DNA of 64,000 nucleotides from the NCBI RefSeq assembly GCF_037335815.1, contig NZ_CP147842.1:248001-312000 (forward strand). Direction: 5' to 3'. Below, one piece after another: positions 25,872 through 36,000 of this stretch (its first letter is position 1; each line of letters begins with the position of its first letter). Origin of the DNA: Salinirubellus litoreus (lineage in GTDB: Archaea; Halobacteriota; Halobacteria; Halobacteriales; Haloarculaceae). The notes beneath the pieces are model-generated. The model made no database searches and was not told the origin of the DNA. It saw only the letters and a program-made list of their open reading frames with translations. A program made the translations under genes and the position numbers.

Positions 25872-26204
25872 TCAGGACTCATCGTCGGAGGCAACTTTGT
25901 CCCGATAGAGATCCTCTGTGAGGTATTCGTCGACGTTCTCAGAGACGTCAGACTGCCCACTCGAGAACGTCGGGGCCGAGAAAAACGGATCGTCTGAGCC
26001 GATCTCCCACTCGTGCTCAGCCGATCCAGTCCGATTCGCGACGGCCTCATCAAGGGCCTCAAGGGCTTCCTCACGGGTGGGAGCCTGAACAGTGACTCCC
26101 CGTTTGTCGTCCCGTGCGATCCAGTAGCCGTCTTCGTCATCCGCTCCTTCTTCGTACGTCAGCGTGATCCGGGTGGTTGCTGGAGAGCCGGTGTTCGTGC
26201 TCAT
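25872..26204 (-). CDS. HicB-like antitoxin
   Basis: A 110-residue acidic protein. The first ~60 residues match the HicB partial RNase H-like fold: ITLTYEEGADDEDGYWIARD, then GVTVQAPTREEALEALDEAV. The C-terminal part is acidic and flexible, without the HTH or RHH found in classical HicB. DNA binding may therefore be supplied by the HTH gene encoded 6 bp upstream. It probably neutralises the PIN toxin encoded next. Confidence 0.82.
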   Translation of the reverse strand: MSTNTGSPATTRITLTYEEGADDEDGYWIARDDKRGVTVQAPTREEALEALDEAVANRTGSAEHEWEIGSDDPFFSAPTFSSGQSDVSENVDEYLTEDLYRDKVASDDES

Positions 26205-26210
26205 GGTCGG

Positions 26211-26444
26211 TCACTCCCCGTCGCCGAGCCGCCAGGCAAGCGAGTTGCCGATTTTTTTGCTCGTGACACGACCCATGTCTTCGAGCCGTCGCAGCCGGTA
26301 ATCAGCGCTGGGTCGCTCGATTCCGAGTTCAGCAGCGACTTCACTCGTCGCTGCCGGTTCGTGTTTCCCCACCGCCGCGAGGACGTCGTCATCGGTGTGC
26401 TTCGGGATGAACCGCCCACGCTCGTCCCGGTCGCTCTCGCTCAT
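26211..26444 (-). CDS. small winged-HTH protein heading the HicB/PIN operon
   Basis: A 77-residue protein (ATG 26444). A short charged lead (SESDRDERGRFIPKH) precedes a MarR-like winged HTH (DDVLAAVGKHEPAATSEVAA, RRLEDMGRVTSKKIGNSLAW). The same DxxGRFxPK lead is found in the HTH protein at 53201-53545, which heads another toxin-antitoxin locus, so the two are related. Likely the DNA-binding regulator of this operon. The gene order HTH, HicB-like, PIN suggests a three-component toxin-antitoxin system. Confidence 0.8.
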   Translation of the reverse strand: MSESDRDERGRFIPKHTDDDVLAAVGKHEPAATSEVAAELGIERPSADYRLRRLEDMGRVTSKKIGNSLAWRLGDGE

Positions 26445-26732
26445 GCTGTGACGGAGATAGGCCAGGAGTAAAAATCCATCTACTATGAAGTAGACGGAGA
26501 AGACATCACATAAGTGTCGTAAATGCTGCTCTCGATATCGACAGCCACAACCGAGATGGGAGTGACGGGGATCCACCACACACGCCAGTCCAGACTCCCC
26601 GTTATCGATTTGTAACTCTTGGCGTTTCGGGGCCGTCAGACCTGCTCGATGGACATCTGGCTGGGAGGCGAGAAAGGGGAATTGCACCTGCATCGCTGCG
26701 GTGGAGACGTGCGCGTCCGGCCGTGCGACTCT

Positions 26733-26778
26733 CGTTACCCCACGTTGGGGCACATCATCCGACCAGTGTGGGGTAACG
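26733..26778. repeat. hyphenated inverted repeat, CGTTACCCCAC class (perfect arms)
   Basis: Perfect 11-bp arms CGTTACCCCAC (26733-26743) and GTGGGGTAACG (26768-26778) with a 24-nt spacer, about 160 bp upstream of the gene at 26936. It belongs to the family also seen at 15300 and 28820. Confidence 0.7.
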
Positions 26779-26935
26779 ATAGTACCCCCTTGGCTGACGA
26801 CCACACCCTCGCGTCGTGTCGATCGGGGCATCGGTCCTGCCGTCTACTGTTTGTCAGCTATCGGGAGATGCAGACGTCACCTCGAATCACGGTCGGTGGT
26901 TTGTCTGCCCCACAGGGTGGAGCCAGACTCCAGCT

Positions 26936-27574
26936 ATGAACCACCACTCCGAACGAACCATCGAACTCGACCCCACCGCCGCAATCGCGCTGCGTGACTG
27001 GCTGGTCACGCTCAGCCAACACCTCGGGCTCAACGCCGCGACAGCTGCCGAAGCCCCGACACCACCGACATCCGTCGCACCGGATGAGATTGCACCCTAC
27101 CTCGGCGAGCTCGCCTTCCTACTCGACGCAAGCGGGTGTCCAGATCCCGAAACCGCCAGTGTTTGCATCAGTATTGCAAGCGAGCCAGCCATCGACATCG
27201 ATCGCAATCGCGTCTTCGAGAGCCAACTCAACGTACTCGACGACCGTGCCGATACGTCCGACGCCGACCCCGTGTTCGACGACCCGGGCGCGTACTCGTC
27301 GTCTCCCGATACCTGGGGGCCTCGTGACGCTGCGCCTGATACTGCTGACGCTTCCGTGCCTGCGCGAGGCTACTACGTCGACCCCGAACACGATGCCCGA
27401 GAGTACGACCTGGGTATCTACGCCCCTCTCGAGGACGCCATCTGGCATGCGACTCCAACGCGGTCTCCTCGATCGGGTGCCGACCCCTCGCCCTCCCATA
27501 CCGCGGGTAGAGACCCGGACTCGGAGACGACTGCATCCGGGGATGAGTCAGCTGACACTGATCGCTCGGGCTGA
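26936..27574 (+). CDS. hypothetical acidic haloarchaeal protein
   Basis: A 212-residue acidic protein starting at ATG 26936, the first codon that gives haloarchaeal composition; sequence upstream is Arg/Cys-rich. An N-terminal helix pair (IELDPTAAIALRDWLVTLSQ, then APYLGELAFLLDASG) is followed by a long, disordered, Asp/Ser/Pro-rich part. No motif recognised. An inverted repeat of the GTTACCCCAC class lies upstream. Confidence 0.55.
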   Translation: MNHHSERTIELDPTAAIALRDWLVTLSQHLGLNAATAAEAPTPPTSVAPDEIAPYLGELAFLLDASGCPDPETASVCISIASEPAIDIDRNRVFESQLNVLDDRADTSDADPVFDDPGAYSSSPDTWGPRDAAPDTADASVPARGYYVDPEHDAREYDLGIYAPLEDAIWHATPTRSPRSGADPSPSHTAGRDPDSETTASGDESADTDRSG

Positions 27575-27752
27575 CTGGAGCGCGGAGCGGACAGCTCTAT
27601 CGACCCCGAGCAGCAGAATCCCGCGAGGACTCACGAGAGGCGGTCACGGGACCGACAGAACGACGGAAACGTGGGGTGGGGAGGCCGCGAGTCGGACCCG
27701 AACGGCCACCACCCCAACTCTCCTGACTGTCCCAACTCCCTACCCAGTAGCT
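27575..27752. other. short gene-free stretch
   Basis: Nothing identifiable between the hypothetical gene ending at 27574 and the HTH fragment; frames are Arg/Thr-rich noise. Confidence 0.3.
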
Positions 27753-27906
27753 GTCTAACCGAACGATGCTTTCGGCCCGGACCGCGCGCTCTGCAGTGAG
27801 TGAACTCGAGAACGTGGGCCTGGTCACGGAAGAGGTGTACCTCCCGGACGCCCGCAAGAAGCTCTACCGGGCGCAGCCAGTGACCGAGCCCGCTGAGTGG
27901 GAGTAG
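27753..27906 (+). pseudogene. HTH regulator C-terminal remnant
   Basis: After an in-frame TAG the frame reads LSNRTMLSARTARSAVSELE, then NVGLVTEEVYLPDARKKLYR, ending at TAG 27904-27906. This is the recognition helix and wing of a MarR/ArsR-type winged HTH whose N-terminal half is missing. An ATG is present (27768), but the product would lack half the domain. Confidence 0.5.
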
Positions 27907-28055
27907 TCGACCAACCACCCGAGTCAATAGCATATCGTTCTTGTCGATCGCCCCGGCGTGATGAAGCAACCCCGCGGATCATTCCTCCACAGACGTCCAT
28001 CGCTCGACCGTTGTCGCAGGGGAAGTCTCAACCGCACAGACTCGATACTGAGACC

Positions 28056-28235
28056 ATGGCCCAACGTGACGCGGCCAAATCGCTCGAGTGTCGTTGTACC
28101 CGCTGCAAGTACAACAATAACGGGACCTGTGGGTATCAGGGCCGCCTCCTCATCAACCAGAACGGGGAGTGTGAGATGATGGAAACCGGCTTCGGTGGAC
28201 CGCCCGGCCCGTATGGGGATAGCGGCGAGCAATAG
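28056..28235 (+). CDS. small cysteine-rich (zinc-ribbon-like) protein
   Basis: A 59-residue protein from ATG 28056. Cysteines are arranged as CRCTRCKYNNNGTC, then a further Cys in NGECEMM, resembling DUF1540-type small metal-binding proteins. The tail is Gly/Pro-rich. A small zinc protein is the likely identity. The function is unknown. Confidence 0.65.
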   Translation: MAQRDAAKSLECRCTRCKYNNNGTCGYQGRLLINQNGECEMMETGFGGPPGPYGDSGEQ

Positions 28236-28530
28236 GCCCCCTCCGTAGAGCCGATCCAACACCGTCCTGCGTGGCGGTGGGGCGAATGGATACGACCGTT
28301 CCATCGCTCACCCGACTGTAGGAGCGTGGTAACTACGACGGGAGATGGAAGGCCGACGTTCGCGACTCCCGTCGAGTAGCAGGACTCTGTCCCGCCCGCG
28401 TGGCCAGCAACGCCCCTGCCCCTCGATTGTGGGGCGCCCTCAGATATCATATCTCGGTCATAAAGACGGCGGCGTTTTAAGTACTCCTGGCCCGAATCAC
28501 CGTACGCCGGCGAGTCGAGCGTGAGCCCAG

Positions 28531-28773
28531 ATGTGGTCAAACGAACCCCGGCCGCTGCCCGACTGGATCCAGGACGCCTACGAGATCCTGCTCGCTCAGT
28601 CCACCGACCGTCAGGAGGGTTTCTCCCACGAGCGGGCGTACGACCTGCTGCTCGGGCACAGCGACTTTCCGGACGAGCCAACCGACGCCGAGTATGCGAT
28701 CGAACGACTGCTCAGTTCCGGGTGGCTCTACGAGGTCGACGGCAACCTCCGCATCACTGACCCAGAGACCTGA
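28531..28773 (+). CDS. small helical protein with winged-helix character
   Basis: An 80-residue acidic protein (start ATG 28531). Pattern: LPDWIQDAYEILLAQSTDRQ, HERAYDLLLGHSDF, then AEYAIERLLSSGWLYEVDGN and a final strand LRITDPE. The last part looks like a recognition helix and wing, so it may be a DNA-binding or modular helix protein. Not assigned to a family. Confidence 0.55.
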   Translation: MWSNEPRPLPDWIQDAYEILLAQSTDRQEGFSHERAYDLLLGHSDFPDEPTDAEYAIERLLSSGWLYEVDGNLRITDPET

Positions 28774-28819
28774 GCCAATCAACACGACACCCGTCGGAGA
28801 TCGAGGCTCTCTTGAAGAA

Positions 28820-28863
28820 CGTTACCCCACAGGCCCTGACAGATACCCGCATGTGGAGTAACG
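28820..28863. repeat. hyphenated inverted repeat, CGTTACCCCAC class
   Basis: Arms CGTTACCCCAC (28820-28830) and GTGGAGTAACG (28853-28863, one mismatch) with a 22-nt spacer, 47 bp after the end of the preceding gene. Confidence 0.6.
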
Positions 28864-30002
28864 ACTGGTAAACGAGGGAGGAGACCGACGGTTATTCGAA
28901 CCGGCATCCAGCTGATAGACTGCTCACAACGCCCCTGGAGAGACAGGTGAGTGTACCCCTTCACAACGGAGTGAGACGCTCGTCTCCTAATCATCACGGC
29001 AAAGAGTTGGTCTAACGAAACCATCGTTCGATTGAAGATACCACTCGGCATTAAAGCAGGTCGGGGGCTGAGCTACGACACCACCGTCCTGAAGATAGCG
29101 GTGAAAAAAGAACGGTGAGATGGAATCAGACCGACTCCTGACCCGGCGGACGCCAGTCGGACGCTCATTCGTCCCGACGCCATCCATAACTTCGCGAAGG
29201 TGATTTCAATTAAAAAATTACATATTTGACAGGTAATACAATAGTTACCCGACATCTAAGACCGCCGAAATAGCACCCGAGCATCGTTAAGCAAGCCACG
29301 GATAGTTAAACTATTAGAAAATGACTATTATGATATATCATGATTGGATCGGGACTTATAAGCAATCGCATCAAAGCCAGTCTTTCCGAGGTTCACGATT
29401 CTAATCATTTTGAATGTTCATTCAGCATAGACACGTATACACAGTAGTAGGACATAGATGTCTGAATCGATGTACGATGTGAAGCCACCCCTATCGGGGG
29501 TCATGAAATTCGTCGCCGCTCCTTCCGCTGGCTTCACACCGACGCCTCCCCCAGCGATGCCAAGGGCCACCGCGTCCGTGGTGGTTTATCTCAGGCGGTC
29601 CGCCTTCCATCCTCACCCTGACAGTCTCATAATAACTACTATCGCCGTGTCCCTTCCAACCGCCGACTCGCCGGGCCGAGGGCACGGCGAACGACCCGCC
29701 CGGGAGCGTCGTCTTGATGGGCGCTACGTTCGTAACTGTCTCACTTCCGGCTCCATGGTGCCCTTGGAATCAAGCAACCGTACAGATCAGCGTCCTCGAA
29801 ACGAGAGCGGGCGTCTTATTCCCGTCGTAGACGTAGCGCATGCTCGCGAGGAATAGAGCTGGGCTTCGTTAAGAGAAATTCGACTGCAGCCATGCCTGTA
29901 TCCACATGAATAGGAAGATCATGCTGTGGCCTTAGGAGACGTTCTGATGCCATCTGTGGCGCCAATTGAATGTCTCGTTACCTCCAGACGAAGGACTGAC
30001 TG
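28864..30002. other. 1.1-kb gene-poor region downstream of the Tc toxin operon
   Basis: No convincing gene. 29180-29460 is strikingly AT-rich compared with its surroundings. A plus-strand frame at 29458-29856 is rich in Ser/Pro/Arg and not haloarchaeal in composition. 29490-29600 has strong local symmetry (GGTGGCTTCACA region). The leftward Tc operon stops at 30003, so a terminator is expected between 29860 and 30000, but none is obvious. Confidence 0.4.
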
Positions 30003-33000
30003 CTATATCGGCCCCTGATATCCCGGATCGCCCGGCATTGGCCGCCGCCGGATCATCTTGTCGATCGGTGGGTTCACTAGGAACATGATGCCGTTCCTGA
30101 GGCCGATGTACCACGGTGGGTCGAATTCCCACTGGGCCTGACCTTCCTCCGTACCTTTATATTGGTATCCCTGCTCTTCGTTTATCTCGATCTCTTCTTT
30201 GGTTGGTCTCCCGGATTGCTGACGTATATCCTGGGCACGATCCAGGTTTCGTCTCGCCATATAATCGAGAACAAAGAGGGCAGCATCGGGACCGACGGCT
30301 TTCAACGTCGTTTTGCCGAATCGCTTTGCACTTTTTGACATACTCGCGCCGCCTCCACTGTCAGCCCCAGTTTTGCTGCCACCGCCGCCTCTGCTCTTTC
30401 CACTGCCACCATCACTGTTACTACCGCCGGATCCTGACGAACTACCAGCAGAGCCACCGCCAGACGTGGACTCGCCATTGTCGACGAGGTTCTCGGGTGC
30501 GTCACACAATCGCGCCTTAACGGGATGTTTCTTGTAGGCCTGCTTCCGTTTTTTGATCGTTTCTCGACAGATACGTCGTCTCGGCTGCTTTCCGCTGCTT
30601 GATTTCGATCCCGATCCGGAACTGGATTTCGAACTCCCCGACTTCGAGGTGCTCTTACCGCCGCTAGTCTGTTCAGGCTCTAAAGTGACCTTTTCCGACG
30701 GTTTGCCCTTTTTGTACGTCGAATCCTCTGGCGGATCCGCGTGGTGGGCCGACTTCCCGTCCTCGTGGGACATTTGTTTGGCGTGATCGCGTGCCTCTTT
30801 GTGACCGACATCACGCGTCTTCTCCGTATCTGTCGGCGACACGAGCGTCGCCGCCAGTTCAGCGTGTCTGTACAACGATTCTTTCTTTTTCATCGACTGG
30901 AGGACGCACCGACCACCTTTTGTCTCCCCGCTCAGCGTGGATTTTCCGCCCTGTTTGACGTACTCCTCCGCAGCGTTCGAGGCTTTGGAGCTTTTTGTCA
31001 TCGCCTTGTTCTCGTCGGAGGTACACTTGTTGGCCTCATTATACTCCGAAGAAGTCCCAGTCGGATCGGTCGCTCGGAGCGGATTGTTCTTCACGTACGA
31101 GTACGTGTTAAGACCATCCGTGGTCCCTTTGGGGTCGGTCGTCGTCCACCGCACAAGCCACGGCGCGTAGTAGCGCTGGCCGTGGTAGTACAGACCGCTC
31201 TCCTCGTCACGTTCTTTGCCAGTGAAGCGGTACCGCTTGCGAGCGTAGCCGCCGAAGGCGGTCGCTCCGAAGGGAGTAAACTCCTCATAGTCGACCCAGT
31301 CGCCGTCGTCGTCGACTACAAGCGTGCTGCTGTCGAGATGATCGCTATGCTGGTACCGAACGCTGGGGGTCGGATCCGAGGGATCCAGTGGTGAGCCGAC
31401 ACGGACCAGCGCGACGCGGTCAGTGTCGTCCATGACGTGGATTGTGTTGTTCGCCCGAGCCTCCCTGCCATCGGAGTCGAACTCCCGCGACCGATATTCG
31501 AAGATGCCGTCGATGTACACCGTCACCTCGGTTTGCCCTTGCTTTTCAATTACCTTCTTGACGCGCTGGCCGCCAGCGTCGTAGGCGTAGGAAGCCGTGA
31601 CCGACGGGGGACCGTCACCCGCCGCCTCCTCGTAGTACCGCAGGCGGTCCCGGTAGTCCCACCCGAACGTAGCGTTTTGCTCCGTCAGGAGATTCCCGGC
31701 CTTGTCATAGGTGTGCGTCGGCATCGAGTGCCCGTTGGGATCTCTGACGTGAGTCACCCGGTTGTTCGCCGGCGTGGACGCCCACCCGTTGCTGGTCCAT
31801 TCTCTTGGATGCGTGCCTCCGATGCCAAAGGTCCGCGACCAGTCTGATGCGCCAGCGTGGCCTATCTTCGTCAGGTTGCCGGCTGCGTCGTATTGGTAGG
31901 TCTCCTCATACAGTGCAGTCTGGTCGGGCGCGTTCGTCCGGGTCACATCCGGGACGCCGTAACGCTGCTCCTGATCGGTCGTCGGGCTCGTATCGCCCCA
32001 CGGTCGTGGTCGAGGCATATTCGATGTCTCCCGCCCGGTCGCTTTCGTCAGCCGGTTCAAGGTGTCGTACTCGAATTCTCTCTCAAGTGCGTCGACTCCA
32101 TCGGGGGTATCTCTGACGCCAGAGTTCGGCGTCCGGTCGGCGATCGTCCGTACGTTGCCGACCCTGTCGTATTCATACCCGAAGTCTTGGAGAACGACCG
32201 ACGAAGCGTCCGTGTCTGGCTCGTATCCTCCGCTGGCCGTTGTCTCGTAAGGCTGTGTTAACTGCCGCCGAAGTCGCTGTGTCCGGTCGTCGTACGCGTA
32301 GCGGGTCATCACGCCGTTTCCGTACGCGATTAGCGTCCGATCACCACCTGCGTCGTAGCCGATACACTCAACGTACGAGTCTACCTGCTCGCCTTCCGTA
32401 GCGACGTTCGAGGCCAGATCCACGCGTTCGAGCGCACCGCCCCGGTTGTACGACATCCGGAACTCCTTGCGATCGCCGGACTCGTCTGCCGGGAGCCGGC
32501 GTCTGCGCACCCGCCCCAAGGCGTCGTACTCCATGTCGAGTCTGAACGTACCGCTCGCGAGCAGGTCTCTCTCGCGACTGGCGACGTCGCTGCCGCTCAC
32601 AGGGGTCCAGTCGATCACATCGGACGTTACTGCATCGTCGTCAAGCACGCGTCGTTGCTTCTTCTGTGGATTTCCTTTGAAATCGTAGGCCTCAAATTGC
32701 ACTCGCCCTGCCTCGTCGTAGCTCCGGTTAACCCGCCCGAGGATGTTCCGGTCGCGCGCGTCGCCTGCCGACAGCGTGTCGTCCGTCTCGCCATGATAGA
32801 CCCGCCTACGAAGCGTTACTGACTCCGTAGTAGCGTCCCGCCCCCATGCGTGTGTAACACGATTCTTTAGGTCGTATCGATGGCACTCGAGTGCACCCTT
32901 GGCGTCGCGCCGTTCGAGTTCGTTACCCGCCGCGTCGAGCACGATCCGCTTCGTGCCGCGATCGCGCGTCTCCGAACGAAGTTCATTATTCGCGAGGTCA

Positions 33001-36000
33001 TAGCCGTACTTGAACGCCGTTCGCCCGAGCTGGTCGGTGACCGATACGACGTTGCCACGGATGTCGTACTCGCGTTCCGTCTGCACTCGTTCGATCGTCG
33101 CGTCGTCACTCGTCCGATTGCGCTCGACGGTCTCGATCACGCGTCCAAGCGGGTCGTACCGTCTACTCGTGGGTGTGTTCCAGTGGTGATCGTACTCACC
33201 CGACTCGCCGGGGTGCGTTCGGCCCGCATTGTCGTTGGCGTCGTATTCGAACACCTCCCAGGGTGTGGGTTCGTAGGCGTCTGGATCGTTGAGGCTGTCT
33301 TCCGGGACGCTCCCGCGGATACTCCGCGATTCGGAGCCGTCGGGATACACGCTTCGGACTTCCCGACCGAGTGGGTCGTAGTAGGTGTCCGTGTGCCGAC
33401 CGATCGTCTCCCGGTTCGAGGTGGCGGCCTCGCTCCGCGAGAGGAAGTCCCAGCCCTCGCTGACACGGAAGAACGGTTCGTACTCCTCGACTACGTTGCC
33501 CTTGTTGTCGAACGTTTCCCAGCCGCTGACTCGGACGCGTTGCTTGGTTGCGTTGACCTCGTGAACAGTAACCGGGTGAGCTTCAAGATCCGACTGGTCG
33601 AGTGAGAGGACCCCCTTACCGAAGGTTCCATCCTCGCCGTAGATCCGTGTCTCCGCCTGGGACTGGCTCTGGACGATACGTCCGAACCCGTCCGAGTACT
33701 CTCGGGACTGCTGGAACCGTTCGGGATACTGTTCGATTTCGGGCCGCTCGGGTATGTCTGCAGTGGGGTCCCGCGGGAAGAGCTCCTCGATATCTGCCTC
33801 AGTCAACTCCGACTCCCCGCGCTCGCGCCTTCGTTCGTTCTCCTGCTCGATGACGTCAAAGGCGTGGCGGGTCCGCTCGATCGCGTGGACATACGCCGGT
33901 TCGGGATTCGCCGGCGGACTGCGCTCGAACGCGCGGAAGTGGTAGACAAACCGCTTGCTCGGCTGATCGGGGGTATCTCCGTTTTGCTCGCCCTGTTTGC
34001 CGAGGTTGGCGACCGACTTAACCTTCCCCAGCGGGTTGTACTCGTTTCGAGTTCTGTTCCCGTTTGGATCGGTCGTTTCCCGTTGCTTCATCGCCGCGTA
34101 GTCGTAGGTCGTGGTCGTGGACAGGCCCGCGGGATCGATGACTTCTGTCGGAGTCAGATCGTAGGGGTCGTAGGACGCGAGGGTCGTCTCGTTCCCGAGT
34201 GGATCCTGAGTTGCCACCAGGAGTCCGCGGTCACTATTCCTGCCGGGCTGCTGGACATCGTAGGCGGCGCGGTAGGTCGTTGCGAAGTAACCTGTCGTCG
34301 CACTCGTGGCGTCCGGGAGGTCCTGTCTGACGACGTAACCGGCACGTTCGGCCATGCCGTCCCTGAACTCCGTCGGATAGGCGCTTGACCAGGTCGGTGC
34401 GTCGGCCGTGAGATACGACGGCGGACCGGCGGCCGGCGGATTGTCGCCCCCCGGATAGACGTCGGCGATGATCTCGTTGGTCAGGACCAGCTCTGTCGTT
34501 CTTACGCGGTTCCCATAGTCCCCGAGTTCACCTAGCGACAGCCCTTCGAAAGCCTCTCCATCGTAGAAGTGCCGGGTCAAGCCGATCAGTCGTCGTGTGA
34601 CCTCATCGTCCGCAATTGCGTCGAGCAATTCGTCGACGGTCCTGTCACGCTCGACTTCGATCTCGTATGCGCGTTTCGCCGCGAGCCGATCGACAAGATA
34701 GTGGGTATCATCGCGTCTGTACGCGAACCTGGATCGCTCCTGTGTGACGAGATAGCCGTCGGTTGCGGCGCCAGGCTCCCAGCCCTGCGGCGCCGCGATT
34801 TCGATCGTGTTTTGTGGCTGTCCATAGCGGTCGTAATCTCCGACGACAGTGATCGTCGTCTTCGGATCCTCACCGCGTTCCCAGGAGGTCTCTCGTGATT
34901 GAGCTTGATAGGGATAGAATACCGTCCGCCGATCGTCCCCGCTGTCGCCCGCAGACTCTTGACGGAGACCGTAGGCCCGCTCAGAAACGGTGTAAGGACG
35001 GTCGTCCCTGCTCGCACCGTCTCGGGCGTACACCTCCGTTCGGATGGGCCGCCCCTGTAATGCCCTGACGGCATCGCGTCGATCTCGTCGTTTTAGCCGA
35101 TCGAGAAGACGCTCCGTCTCCGCCGGTCGATCGATCAATCTGGAATCGCCGTCCCAGTACTCGTTCGTGTACTCGATCTCCCGCCAGTCGCCGTGGGCCC
35201 TGCCAGCCGGCCCCAGCTCGAACCAAGTCCTCGTCAACGAAGGCGGCGAGAACTGTTCGCGTCCACCGATTCGTCCGGTCGACACGTCGGCGTCGGTGCT
35301 GCTCTCCGTGTACGATTCGAACGACTCGCTATCGGACTGTTCGACCATCCCGAACCCGCGGTACTCCCGTTCGACCCCGTCGTAGTGTCCGTGGTGATAG
35401 GTGTACTCGGTCGTCTCCCGTCCGCCGGAGATTTCGTCGACGTTCTCGACCCGCTCGACCACCCAGGTCGGCTGTGGGAGTGTCGTTTTCCAGCCCTCGC
35501 CTTCGCGCTCGGACTGTAGGTAGAAGGCCGTCGAGGGTGCGTACTTGATCCTGGTCGTGGCACCCATGTTGTTCCGGCTCTCGGTCAGCAGGTACGGCTT
35601 CCGGTCGCCGATGAGGTTGAGGAAGTACATCTCATCGCTGCCGGCGCGTCCACCGTCGCTGTACAGCAGCCCGCCGATCCCGTCGCCCTCAATGTCAACC
35701 AAGCGGACGGCGTCCGTGTCTGTGACTGTCGGTGTTCCCGTGATTTCGTAGGGCTCGCTCCAGCTGTTGCCACACTGGTTCATCCACACCCGAACTCGGT
35801 CGTCTTCGACGTAGACAAGGTCGGTCAGGCCGTCCCCGTCGATGTCGCCGAGCAAGATCCGCCCGGGATCGTGTCCCCTGGGCAGATTGGGTGGGTCATC
35901 CATTCTGACCCGCCGACCCCAGTCAGCGTAGCCCCGGTTGGGCCAGTAGGAGACGTGCCCGTCGTCGATCATGACGATGTCTTGAAGTCCATCGCCACAG

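Noticed and set aside
29458..29856. 132-codon plus-strand frame downstream of the Tc operon
   Set aside because: Non-acidic, Pro/Ser/Arg-rich, no motif; treated as non-coding.
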